DNA from: Chromatiaceae bacterium
GTDB taxonomy: Bacteria > Pseudomonadota > Gammaproteobacteria > Chromatiales > Chromatiaceae
Assembly (NCBI GenBank): GCA_024235175.1
Contig: JACKMX010000003.1
Coordinates: 558,001-622,000 of the forward strand
Direction: 5' to 3'
Length of the DNA: 64,000 nt
Shown here: positions 24,417 to 32,883 of the stretch, one piece after another
Layout: the number at the start of each line of letters is the position of its first letter
How positions within the stretch are numbered: the first letter of the stretch is position 1
Notes under the pieces: model-generated
Databases searched by the model: none
What the model was told of the DNA's origin: nothing
The model's input: the letters and a program-made list of their open reading frames with translations, nothing else
Program-made: the position numbers and the translations under genes

Positions 24417-25391
24417 TCAGTCGGGTTCAATGCTATTCAGATGGCGCCCAACCGCAACCCATGAGCCGGCCAGGCCAAGCAGTGTTCCGCATGAGAGCAA
24501 TATGAAAAAAGTGGAGATATCCATACCCGACAGCTCGAATTCACTCTGGTAGAGTCCGGCCAAATGGGCTACAGGTGCATCCAGCAACCACAGGGAGAGA
24601 GTTACCAACAGCCAGCTGATGAGGCCGCCGAACAGTCCATACCAGGCGCCGCTGTAGAGGAATGGTCGTCGGATGAAGCTGTCGGTGGCGCCAATCAGCT
24701 TACTGATCTCTATCTCCGCATGACGGCTCTGAATTTCCAGGCGTATGGTATTGACGATGACCAGGATAACCGCCAGTCCAAGCAGTGAAGCGACGACCCA
24801 GACGATGCGGTCTGCTATTTTGGTAATGGCGTGAAAACGCGTGACCCATTGCAGGTCCAATTGGGCAAGCTCGACACCGTCCGCTGAGCCCAGTTTGTCG
24901 GCCAGAGTCTGAGCTTGTTGCGGATTGCTGTGGCTCTCATCAGGCTTGACCACAACCACTGCAGGCAGGGGATTCTCGTCCAGTGCGTTCAGAACCTCGG
25001 AGAATCCGCTCAATTGGCGGAACTCTTCCAATGCCTGGCGCCGAACGATCACGCTCACCTCGGAAACTCCGTCGTACAATCTCAGTTTTTGCGCCAGTTC
25101 CGCTGTCTCCTCATCGGTTACAAGAGGTTTCATATAGAGGGATATGGTAGCCGCGCCATCCCAACTTTTACCGAGGGCCTGGACGTTGCCCAGTACAAGC
25201 AGGAGGCCGCTGGGCAGCGCGAGTGCTATACCTATTACCGACATGGTCATAAGTGAGGCAAAAGGCGCACGTGCCAGCCGTCCCAAACTCGATAAAGCGA
25301 CCTGGAGATGCCGTATCAGCCATATTCTGGGATTGATCTGCCGCCGGCTGCTGAGTCTGGCCGAGCTTTTTCTGGAGTTAACTTCAGGCAT
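24417..25391 (-). CDS. ftsX: Cell division protein FtsX
   Basis: A 324-residue membrane protein with four predicted transmembrane segments: one near residue 50 and three in the C-terminal FtsX/MacB domain (about 200-310). A periplasmic domain lies between the first and second. With FtsE it forms an ABC-like complex at the septum that controls cell-wall hydrolysis through EnvC-type activators. It follows ftsE by 12 bp in the conserved ftsYEX order and is followed by rpoH. Confidence 0.93.
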   Translation of the reverse strand: MPEVNSRKSSARLSSRRQINPRIWLIRHLQVALSSLGRLARAPFASLMTMSVIGIALALPSGLLLVLGNVQALGKSWDGAATISLYMKPLVTDEETAELAQKLRLYDGVSEVSVIVRRQALEEFRQLSGFSEVLNALDENPLPAVVVVKPDESHSNPQQAQTLADKLGSADGVELAQLDLQWVTRFHAITKIADRIVWVVASLLGLAVILVIVNTIRLEIQSRHAEIEISKLIGATDSFIRRPFLYSGAWYGLFGGLISWLLVTLSLWLLDAPVAHLAGLYQSEFELSGMDISTFFILLSCGTLLGLAGSWVAVGRHLNSIEPD

Positions 25392-25403
25392 TCGTAAAAT
25401 TTT

Positions 25404-26063
25404 TTAATAGTCCTGCACTAACTTACCACTGTGTAATACCAGCGTTCGTCTTCCAAGACGGCGCACGAGTTCGAGGTCATGGGTGGCGATCAGCAGGGTT
25501 ACGCCCACCTGATTGAAGCTTTCAAACAGAGCCATTATTTCGTGAGACAAATCGGCGTCCAGATTACCGGTCGGCTCGTCGGCCAGAACTATCGGCGGTT
25601 TGCTGACCACTGCCCTGGCAATGCCAACCCGTTGCTGCTCGCCGCCGGAGAGTGTGACTGGATAGGCCCGCTCCCGTTTCAGCAGACCTACTTTGTCCAA
25701 CGCTGCACGAACCCTGCGGCTCACTTCATTGTGGCCCAAGCCGGCCACGATCAAGGGCATGGCAACATTATCGAAAACGGTCCGGTCGTGCAGCAGCCGA
25801 TGGTCCTGAAAAATCATACCGACTTCGCGCCGGTGGTAGGGTATCTGACCGCGTCTCAATCGGGTCAGATTGCGCCCGCATACCCGCAACTGACCGCGTG
25901 TGCTTCGCTCCAGTAAGGCAATCAACCGCAGCATGGTGCTTTTTCCCGCACCGGAGTGTCCCGTCAGGAATACCATTTCTCCGGGGTCGATTTGCAGCGT
26001 GATGTTGCTGATCCCTTCGTGTCCACCCGGGTAGCGTTTACTGACATTGTCAAATGATATCAT
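25404..26063 (-). CDS. ftsE: Cell division ATP-binding protein FtsE
   Basis: A 219-residue ABC ATPase: Walker A GHSGAGKST near residue 36, signature LSGGEQQRVGIARA near residue 138, Walker B VLADEPTGNLD and the H-loop THDLELV. It powers the FtsEX septal complex with FtsX. It lies 109 bp after ftsY, in a stretch with no other gene. Confidence 0.95.
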   Translation of the reverse strand: MISFDNVSKRYPGGHEGISNITLQIDPGEMVFLTGHSGAGKSTMLRLIALLERSTRGQLRVCGRNLTRLRRGQIPYHRREVGMIFQDHRLLHDRTVFDNVAMPLIVAGLGHNEVSRRVRAALDKVGLLKRERAYPVTLSGGEQQRVGIARAVVSKPPIVLADEPTGNLDADLSHEIMALFESFNQVGVTLLIATHDLELVRRLGRRTLVLHSGKLVQDY

Positions 26064-26172
26064 TCATCGATCCAGCATCTGTTCCTGGGAATGCCGTATT
26101 TCTCGAAAGTCCGGGGCCGGAGCCTGGACAAGGTGAAGCCAGGACACTTCACTGAATTCAGCTGTTGACCCT

Positions 26173-27153
26173 TTATCTGGAAAATAGCGCTTCGATAAAC
26201 TCGCCGGGGTCGAAATGGCGCAGGTCCTCGATAGTCTCACCCACTCCGATAAAACGGATTGGGATCTGTAGTTTATCCACGATAGCGAACAGGATGCCGC
26301 CCTTTGCGGTGCCATCGAGCTTGGTCAAGGTGATGCCGGTAAGCCCCAGGGTCTGGTTGAATTGGATAGCCTGGTTCAAAGCATTCTGGCCCGTACCGGC
26401 ATCTATCACGAGCATTACTTCATGGGGGGCTTCCGGGTCCAGTTTCTTTAACACTCTGGCGATTTTAGCCAGCTCAGCCATAAGATTGCCCTTGGTATGC
26501 AGGCGCCCAGCAGTGTCGGCAATCAAAACATCCATGTTACGTGCGCTGGCAGCCTGCAGCGCATCAAAGATTACCGAAGCCGCATCGGCGCCGGAATGCT
26601 GGGAAATCACCGGAATCCGGTTGCGTTCGCCCCAGCTTTGGAGCTGCTCCACGGCTGCTGCGCGGAATGTGTCGCCTGCAGCCAGCATCACGCTCTGCCC
26701 CTCCTGCTGCAGCCGTTTTGCAAGCTTGCCTATTGTGGTGGTTTTTCCGGCTCCGTTGACTCCTACCATCAGGATCACCTGAGGTCTGCCTGCCTGTGCC
26801 TGCCTGACCGGTTTCTCAGCCTTGTCCAGAATATCCCGCAACTGCTGTTTGAGTATCTGCAGGAGCGTTTCCGGGTTGGACAACTCCTTGCGCTTTAACC
26901 GACCGGTCAGGTCTTCAATGATGCGGCCGGTTGCTTCCATGCCTACATCCGCAAGTATCAACAGCTCTTCCAGCTCTTCCAGCAGATCCGCATCGATGAC
27001 TTTCTTTCCGAGCAGCAGATCTCCCAGACCGTCGGTAAGGTTGTGACGGGTTTTGGCAAGACGCTGCTTGAGGCGGGAGAACATCCCCTCTTCCCGTTTC
27101 TGCCCGGCAACAGCCGGTTCGCTCTTCTCTTTATGTCTTCCAAAGCCAAACAT
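26173..27153 (-). CDS. ftsY: Signal recognition particle receptor FtsY
   Basis: The 326-residue protein has a short charged N-terminus (no long acidic A domain), the four-helix N domain, and the G domain with GVNGAGKTTTIGKLA near residue 130, DTFRAAAVEQL, DTAGRLHTKGNLM and TKLDGTAKGG. It docks SRP-ribosome complexes at the inner membrane for co-translational insertion. It heads the ftsY-E-X set and is divergent from the M16 peptidase gene. Confidence 0.95.
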   Translation of the reverse strand: MFGFGRHKEKSEPAVAGQKREEGMFSRLKQRLAKTRHNLTDGLGDLLLGKKVIDADLLEELEELLILADVGMEATGRIIEDLTGRLKRKELSNPETLLQILKQQLRDILDKAEKPVRQAQAGRPQVILMVGVNGAGKTTTIGKLAKRLQQEGQSVMLAAGDTFRAAAVEQLQSWGERNRIPVISQHSGADAASVIFDALQAASARNMDVLIADTAGRLHTKGNLMAELAKIARVLKKLDPEAPHEVMLVIDAGTGQNALNQAIQFNQTLGLTGITLTKLDGTAKGGILFAIVDKLQIPIRFIGVGETIEDLRHFDPGEFIEALFSR

Positions 27154-27335
27154 CGATACTTTTCCCCGGCGCCCTGGAACCCTTAAAGCGCTTTCTTGTC
27201 TCTAAATTCTGAATCATCTTGGACATCGCCGGGGCGGACTGAGAGAATCATTGGCCTGCGGCTCATCTATTGTGAATGAAATGCTAACATTTTGTTCGGG
27301 TTCAACCTATCCCGTAGAGATTCAAGGAACTGGAA

Positions 27336-28700
27336 ATGAGAAGTGTTTTGACAACAGTTGTGCTGCTTCTGCTGATTCCGGCGGCAGTTGCTGCCGAAGT
27401 GCATGAGTACCGGCTTGACAACGGACTTGAGGTGATTGTCAAGGAAGACCATCGTGCGCCTATAGTAGTGTCGCAGGTCTGGTACAAAGTTGGTGCCTCC
27501 CATGAACCTGGCGGTGTTACCGGCGTATCCCATGCACTGGAACATATGATGTTCAAAGGGACCAAATCCCTGGCACCGGGAGAATTTTCACGCATTATCG
27601 CCGCCAACGGAGGTGAAGAGAATGCCTTTACCAGCCGAGACTACACTGCCTACCACCAGACGCTCTCCGCAGACCGGCTGGAGGTGGCATTCAGGCTTGA
27701 AGCAGACAGGATGCGTAATCTGACGCTCTCTGCGGAGGAGTTTGCCAAGGAGATTGAGGTGGTCAAAGAGGAGCGTCGTCTGCGTACAGAAGACCAGCCT
27801 ACCGCATTGACTTACGAGCAGTTTTCGGCAGTGGCGTATCGCAGTCTGCCCTATGCCAATCCCGTTATCGGCTGGATGGCCGATCTGGAAAATATGAAGG
27901 TGGAGGACCTGGTGAGCTGGTACAGGCTCTGGTACGCACCCAACAACGCGGTTCTGGTGGTTGTCGGTGATGTACAGCCGGATAAGGTGCTGGAGCTCGC
28001 CAAGCGTCACTTCGGTCCCCTTCAACCTGAAACGATTCCGCAACAGAAAGCGCGCAGCGAGCCGCGTCAGCGCGGTGTCACAAGGGTGACTGTTCGGGCG
28101 CCGGCAAGAGAACCCTATTTGATTTTCGGTTTCAAAACGCCGGTGGTCGGGACCAGCGATGAGGTTTGGGAACCCTATGCACTGGAGATGCTGGCCTCCG
28201 TGCTGGATGGAGGCGGCAGCGCCCGCTTCAGCCGGAATCTGGTGAGGGGGCGGGAGATTGCAGTTTCAGCTGGTGCCGGCTACAGCGCTTTTGCGCGCTT
28301 TTCAGGTATGTTTCTGGTAGACGGCACGCCGGCCCGGGGAAAAGATATTTCGGCACTAGAAGCGGCGCTGCTCGATGAGATTGCCAAAGTAAAGAGTGAT
28401 CTTGTTAGTGAGAGCGAACTGCAGAGAATCGCCAACCAGGTGGTTGCCGAAAAGGTTTATGAGCTCGATTCGGTTTTCTCGCAGGCGATGCAGATTGGCC
28501 GGCTTGAAGCCATGGACATGAACTGGAGACTGGCGGATGAATATGTGGATAGAATCAAACAGGTGACACCTGAACAGGTGCGGGCAGTGGCGCGTAAATA
28601 TCTCAATATCGACAATATGACGCTGGCAGTGCTGGATCCGCTTCCGCTGGGTGAATCAGCCGCCAGCACAACTAAAGGAGTCGGATATGGGCGTCATTAA
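27336..28700 (+). CDS. M16 family zinc peptidase, catalytic partner
   Basis: The 454-residue protein has a signal peptide (hydrophobic run to about residue 20, ending AVAA) and the inverted zinc motif HxxEH at His66-Glu69-His70 in SHALEHMMF, with the distal Glu region EVVKEERR about 75 residues later. It is a periplasmic pitrilysin-like peptidase. It overlaps the next gene by 14 bp. The downstream paralogue lacks the zinc site, so the two probably form a heterodimer in which this subunit cuts. Confidence 0.92.
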   Translation: MRSVLTTVVLLLLIPAAVAAEVHEYRLDNGLEVIVKEDHRAPIVVSQVWYKVGASHEPGGVTGVSHALEHMMFKGTKSLAPGEFSRIIAANGGEENAFTSRDYTAYHQTLSADRLEVAFRLEADRMRNLTLSAEEFAKEIEVVKEERRLRTEDQPTALTYEQFSAVAYRSLPYANPVIGWMADLENMKVEDLVSWYRLWYAPNNAVLVVVGDVQPDKVLELAKRHFGPLQPETIPQQKARSEPRQRGVTRVTVRAPAREPYLIFGFKTPVVGTSDEVWEPYALEMLASVLDGGGSARFSRNLVRGREIAVSAGAGYSAFARFSGMFLVDGTPARGKDISALEAALLDEIAKVKSDLVSESELQRIANQVVAEKVYELDSVFSQAMQIGRLEAMDMNWRLADEYVDRIKQVTPEQVRAVARKYLNIDNMTLAVLDPLPLGESAASTTKGVGYGRH

Positions 28701-30027
28701 CAAACTCTGCGGATGGATGCCCGGTGTTCTGTTATGCACCGTTTTTATCAACCAGGCCGCTGTCGCAGGCCCGGAAATCCAAAGCTGGACCACTACAAAT
28801 GGTTCCCGCGTGCTGTTCGTGGCGGCACCTTCCCTGCCGATGCTGGATGTCCGGGTGGTATTCGATGCCGGCAGTGCGCGTGATGGAGATTCACCGGGAC
28901 TTGCGGAGATAACGAACAGTCTGCTCAATGATGGTGCCGGTCCCTGGGATGCCGATCAGATTGCCGAACGTATGGAGGATGTGGGGGCGCAGTTGGGCAT
29001 AGGATCGGAACGAGATATGGCATGGGTCTCGATCAGGACCCTGACCGAGAAACATGCATTCGAAACATCGATTGAAACACTTGCCGCGATTCTGGCACAT
29101 CCAAACTTCGAAACCGATGATCTTGAGCGTGTGCGCAATGCGATGAAGACCGCACTCAGGCTTGGCGAGCAGAAGCCGGGTACAGTTGCGCAGAAGGCCT
29201 TCTACCGCGCAGTGTTTGGTGAGCACCCTTACGCCATACCCAGCGATGGAACCCAGGCTTCACTTGCGACTATCACCAGAGATCAGATAGTAAACTTCCA
29301 CAAGCGTTACTATGTTGCAGGAAATGCATTAATCGCTATTGTTGGTGCGGTCACCCGGGCACAGGCTGAAATACTGGCTGATCGGTTAACGCATGGGCTT
29401 GAGAAGGGCGAGCCCGCGCCCGAACTGCCACAGGTGGCAGCGTTACAACGGATTCAACAGGAGAATCTGCAGTTCCCCTCCAGCCAGAGTCATATCCTGA
29501 TGGGACAGCCCGGTATGTACCGTGGCGATCCGGACTATTTCGCGCTCTACGTAGGCAACCATATATTGGGGGGTAGTGGGCTGGTTTCACAGCTGAGCGA
29601 AGAGGTGCGGGAGAAACGGGGTCTCTCCTACAGCGTGTACAGCTATTTTGCCCCGATGCGGCGCAGCGGACCTTTTCTCGTGAGCGCCCAGACAAAAAAT
29701 ACCAAGGCGAAGGAGACCATCGAGGTGATGCTCTCCACCCTGCGCCATTTTATTGAGCAGGGACCCAGCGAGGAGGAGTTGACTGCAGCAAAGCAGGATA
29801 TCACCGGCGGATTTCCGCTGCGGATCGCGAGCAACGCCAAGATCGTGGAGTATCTGGCTATGATGGGCTTCTACAGGCTTCCGCTGGATTACCTCGATCT
29901 TTTTGTGGACCGTGTCAATGCAGTCACCCGGGAACAGATCCAGGATGCATTTCAGCGCCGCCTGAGCCTGGATCGTTTCGTCACGATAGTGGTCGGAAAT
30001 GGCGAAATCAAGCAACCGGAAGGGTAG
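28687..30027 (+). CDS. M16 family peptidase-like protein, non-catalytic partner
   Basis: The 446-residue protein carries a signal peptide (to about residue 28, QAAVAG) and two M16 domains. Where the zinc motif should be it reads GLAEITNSLL, so HxxEH is lost, while the substrate-binding REKRGLSYSVYSYF motif is kept in the C-terminal half. AAAGGAG lies 6 nt before the ATG at 28687. This matches the known division of labour between active and inactive M16 chains. Its stop overlaps the rsmD start region by 29 bp. Confidence 0.9.
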   Translation: MGVINKLCGWMPGVLLCTVFINQAAVAGPEIQSWTTTNGSRVLFVAAPSLPMLDVRVVFDAGSARDGDSPGLAEITNSLLNDGAGPWDADQIAERMEDVGAQLGIGSERDMAWVSIRTLTEKHAFETSIETLAAILAHPNFETDDLERVRNAMKTALRLGEQKPGTVAQKAFYRAVFGEHPYAIPSDGTQASLATITRDQIVNFHKRYYVAGNALIAIVGAVTRAQAEILADRLTHGLEKGEPAPELPQVAALQRIQQENLQFPSSQSHILMGQPGMYRGDPDYFALYVGNHILGGSGLVSQLSEEVREKRGLSYSVYSYFAPMRRSGPFLVSAQTKNTKAKETIEVMLSTLRHFIEQGPSEEELTAAKQDITGGFPLRIASNAKIVEYLAMMGFYRLPLDYLDLFVDRVNAVTREQIQDAFQRRLSLDRFVTIVVGNGEIKQPEG

Positions 30028-30628
30028 CACCGCACCCAATCTGCTGAAAAATCATATCCGGATCATCGCGGGCGAATATCGCGGGCGCAAGCTTGGCTTT
30101 CCTTCGATAGAGGGTTTGAGACCAACCGGTGACCGCGTACGCGAGACCCTGTTCAACTGGCTGCAGCCCATTCTTCCCGGTGCCAGCTGCCTGGATCTGT
30201 TTGCAGGCAGTGGGGCGCTTGGCCTGGAAGCCGCGTCCCGCGGCGCACGTCCCGTGCTGATGCTGGAGAAGTCTGCAGAAGCGGCGGCGCAGATAGCCGG
30301 GAATATCTCGAGGCTGGGTGTTGAAGGGGTCAAAGTAGAGTGTTGTGATGCGCTGCAGTGGCTGACCGGACGCTCCAGTCGATTCGACATTGTTTTTCTG
30401 GATCCACCGTTTACGGATGATCTGCTGCAGCAGAGTTGCCGCTTGCTGGATCAGGGTGGCTGGCTCGGGCCGAACTCCAGAATATACCTTGAAACGGACC
30501 TGGGAAAGGAGTTGCCCGATCTACCGCAGAACTGGCTGCAGCTGCGGCGTAAAAAGGCAGGTCAAGTCTGTTATTATCTCTTTTTGCGCCAGTCTCCAGC
30601 CTTACCGAATAGTGTAACTCCCAGCTGA
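29999..30628 (+). CDS. rsmD: 16S rRNA (guanine966-N2)-methyltransferase
   Basis: The 209-residue protein has IIAGEYRGRKLGFP near residue 23, RPTGDRVRETLFNWL, the SAM motif CLDLFAGSGALGLEA near residue 64 and the catalytic DPPF near residue 138. It methylates G966 of 16S rRNA in the assembled small subunit. The ATG lies inside the end of the M16 gene, an unusual but family-consistent overlap of 29 bp. coaD follows, as in many Proteobacteria. Confidence 0.93.
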   Translation: MAKSSNRKGSTAPNLLKNHIRIIAGEYRGRKLGFPSIEGLRPTGDRVRETLFNWLQPILPGASCLDLFAGSGALGLEAASRGARPVLMLEKSAEAAAQIAGNISRLGVEGVKVECCDALQWLTGRSSRFDIVFLDPPFTDDLLQQSCRLLDQGGWLGPNSRIYLETDLGKELPDLPQNWLQLRRKKAGQVCYYLFLRQSPALPNSVTPS

Positions 30629-30651
30629 CCGGAAACTGGTACTGGCACTCG

Positions 30652-30692
30652 TTCAAGGTGAGAATTGCAGAACCGATAGTAATCACCTTGAA
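30652..30692. repeat. Inverted repeat between rsmD and coaD
   Basis: Perfect 10-bp arms TTCAAGGTGA (30652-30661) and TCACCTTGAA (30683-30692) are separated by 21 nt, in a 167-bp gap. No T-run follows, so it is not an ordinary terminator. It could be an operator or an mRNA stem. Confidence 0.55.
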
Positions 30693-30795
30693 GGAGCGCT
30701 AAGTCCAGCCGTCTCGCAGCCGAAGTGAGAATTATCATTTGACACGGCTGCGCACGATACTATTATCGCCAGCAGTGGAGCGCCCGGACAGACCA

Positions 30796-31269
30796 ATGAC
30801 AATAGCTGTATATCCAGGAACCTTCGACCCCATTACCAATGGCCACAGTGACTTGATTGCGCGTGCCTCAACAATATTCGACAGAATTATTGTCGCGATT
30901 GCGTCCAGTCCGGGAAAGCAGCCGAGGTTCAACCTTAACCAGCGGGTTGAGCTGGCGAGGGAAGTGCTTTCAGGAAACAAGTGTGTGGAGATCATGGAAT
31001 TCGATAAGTTGACAGTGGATTTTGCACGCCAGGTTGGTGCTAAAGTTATTCTGCGCGGACTGCGGGCTGTTTCGGATTTCGAGTACGAATTTCAGCTGGC
31101 CGGGATGAACCGCCGGCTCTCCCCCGATGTTGAGACCCTGTTTCTCACTCCGGCCGAGCAGTTCACCTACGTCTCTTCGACCCTGGTCAAGGAGATTTCA
31201 GCGCTTGGCGGCGACGTTGCGGAGTTCGTACATCCTTGTGTTCTGGCGGCGTTGAAAAGTGGAAACTAG
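30796..31269 (+). CDS. coaD: Phosphopantetheine adenylyltransferase
   Basis: A 157-residue nucleotidyltransferase with YPGTFDPITNGHSDLI at the N-terminus (the T/HxGH site is NGHSD) and EQFTYVSSTLVKEIS near residue 120. It transfers AMP to 4'-phosphopantetheine in coenzyme A synthesis. The ATG at 30796 was preferred to one at 30739 because the family begins directly with this motif. Confidence 0.94.
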   Translation: MTIAVYPGTFDPITNGHSDLIARASTIFDRIIVAIASSPGKQPRFNLNQRVELAREVLSGNKCVEIMEFDKLTVDFARQVGAKVILRGLRAVSDFEYEFQLAGMNRRLSPDVETLFLTPAEQFTYVSSTLVKEISALGGDVAEFVHPCVLAALKSGN

Positions 31270-31359
31270 GAGCGGACGATGATTCGGAATAGAGGGTTTT
31301 GATTGGTTCCGGCATGCTCGCAGATGAATAGGTTCAGTATTAAAAATCAGGAGTAAAAA

Positions 31360-31608
31360 ATGGCATTAATGATTACCGACGAATGCATCAACTGTGATGT
31401 GTGCGAACCGGAATGCCCCAATGGCGCCATCTACCAGGGCGACGAGATCTATGAAATCAATCCGGATCTCTGCACCGAATGCGTCGGTCATTACGACGAA
31501 CCGCAATGTGTCGAGGTATGCCCGGTTGATTGTATTCCAAAGGATCCCGACCACGAGGAGAACGAGGAAGAGTTGATGGCCAAATACGAGAAACTCCAGG
31601 TCGAGTAG
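31360..31608 (+). CDS. 2[4Fe-4S] ferredoxin, YfhL/Alvin type
   Basis: An 82-residue ferredoxin with cluster motifs CINCDVCEPECP and CTECVGHYDEPQCVEVCP, an insertion between the cysteines of the second cluster, and an acidic C-terminal helix. This matches the Allochromatium-type ferredoxin, which has two clusters of very low and different potential. AGGAG lies 7 nt before the ATG. Such ferredoxins could serve the IorAB oxidoreductase encoded elsewhere in the window, but nothing ties them together by position. Confidence 0.93.
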   Translation: MALMITDECINCDVCEPECPNGAIYQGDEIYEINPDLCTECVGHYDEPQCVEVCPVDCIPKDPDHEENEEELMAKYEKLQVE

Positions 31609-31644
31609 CTTTTTTCCGGTTCGGGGTGCGGGAGCGTTACATGG

Positions 31645-31669
31645 AAAGACCCCTTTCGCCGGGGCTTTT
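31645..31669 (+). terminator. Terminator-like hairpin after the ferredoxin gene
   Basis: AAAG-A-CCCC pairs with GGGG-CTTT around the loop TTTCGCC, with one bulged A, and runs into CTTTTCAATTT. It lies 36 nt after the ferredoxin stop. Confidence 0.6.
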
Positions 31670-31797
31670 CAATTTGACGACAGTTGACGATGGTGTAGCT
31701 GCGGGATCAGGTGGTAGATTCTGCATTGCAACGTAAACTCTGCAGAGAGTTGCCAGTTGAATAGATTGGACAGCACTGGAGCCTGGAGGAAGAAGAG

Positions 31798-32055
31798 ATG
31801 AGATTCACTCCTTGTCGTGGCGGTGACTTCTGTACCCGCGAGGGTACGCACTGCGACGGTTGCGGCCGCAGCCAGCAGGAGATTGCCGAAACCAGCGAAC
31901 TGGTCGGTTCATTGGTGAAATATGTGCTCGATATGGGCTACGAGAATATTGAGGAGTTCACTGCTTTTGTCGGAGAAAAAGCCGCAAAGAAAGCGCGTAA
32001 AGAGTTGTTGGAGCAGTCTGGCGGAGGCTTTGGAGCAGGTATTACCATTGGTTAG
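31798..32055 (+). CDS. Small Cys-rich protein, distantly DUF1289-like
   Basis: An 85-residue protein with a strong ribosome site (GGAGGAAGAAG). The first third holds four cysteines in the pattern CRGGDFC...CDGCGRSQQEI, which recalls the small DUF1289 metal-binding proteins. The rest is a helical, charged region ending in a Gly-rich tail. Function is unknown. It is convergent with mutM and ends 15 bp from that stop. Confidence 0.7.
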   Translation: MRFTPCRGGDFCTREGTHCDGCGRSQQEIAETSELVGSLVKYVLDMGYENIEEFTAFVGEKAAKKARKELLEQSGGGFGAGITIG

Positions 32056-32070
32056 TAATCCTGGATGAAC

Positions 32071-32883
32071 TCAATGTTGGCAGCGGATGCAGAAAAAGCT
32101 GGAACGCTGCCCGATAGTCTGTTGCCTGATAGAAGAACCACAATTCGGGCAAGGTTGACCGGCTTTTCCATAAACCAGAAGTTGTTGAGCAAAGTAACCG
32201 GGATTGCCATCCTGGTTGTGGAAATCGCGCAGCGTGGTTCCGCCTTGCTCGATGGCACTGCGCAGCACCTCTTTTATGGTTGCTGCCAAGCGGGCATAGC
32301 GCATCATAGAGATGTGTCCAGCGGATCGAAGCGGATGGATGCCGCTCACAAAGAGCGATTCGTTGGCGTAGATGTTGCCGACTCCGACAACAACTCTGCC
32401 ATCCATAATAAAATTTTTTACTGCTGTCCGGCGCGCCCGGGAGTGGTCATGCAGATGCTTGCCGTTGAAAAAATCGGACAGCGGCTCAGGCCCCAGATGA
32501 GCTAACAGCGGGTGTTGCTCAATGGGTGCCGTAGTCCATAACAGCGCACCGAAGCGCCGTGGATCGCGGAATCTCAAACAGCAACTGCCGAAATCCAGAT
32601 CGAAATGATCGTGCCTCCCCGGCGCAACCGTTGCGGATACTATTCGAAGACTTCCTGACATGCCCAGATGGATCAGCAAAGTGCCTTTGGTCATCCGCAG
32701 CAGCAGATACTTGGCGCGGCGCTCCACTCCAAGCACGACCTGGCCAGGCAGCTGCCGGGACAACTCCACCGCAACCGGCCAGCGCAATCTGGGTTGGCGC
32801 AGAACCAGCTTGTGCAGGCACTGGTTCAGGATGTGGGGAGCGATTCCCCGGCAGGTGGTTTCCACTTCGGGAAGCTCAGGCAC
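32071..32883 (-). CDS. mutM: Formamidopyrimidine-DNA glycosylase
   Basis: The 270-residue protein begins with the catalytic PELPEVETTCRGI (Pro1 nucleophile after Met removal, Glu2), has the helix-two-turn-helix GVGNIYANESLF near residue 167, and a C-terminal zinc finger of the CPNC...CIRC form. It excises oxidised purines such as 8-oxoguanine. It immediately follows the DUF4340 gene (0-bp gap) and may share its transcript. Confidence 0.95.
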   Translation of the reverse strand: MPELPEVETTCRGIAPHILNQCLHKLVLRQPRLRWPVAVELSRQLPGQVVLGVERRAKYLLLRMTKGTLLIHLGMSGSLRIVSATVAPGRHDHFDLDFGSCCLRFRDPRRFGALLWTTAPIEQHPLLAHLGPEPLSDFFNGKHLHDHSRARRTAVKNFIMDGRVVVGVGNIYANESLFVSGIHPLRSAGHISMMRYARLAATIKEVLRSAIEQGGTTLRDFHNQDGNPGYFAQQLLVYGKAGQPCPNCGSSIRQQTIGQRSSFFCIRCQH

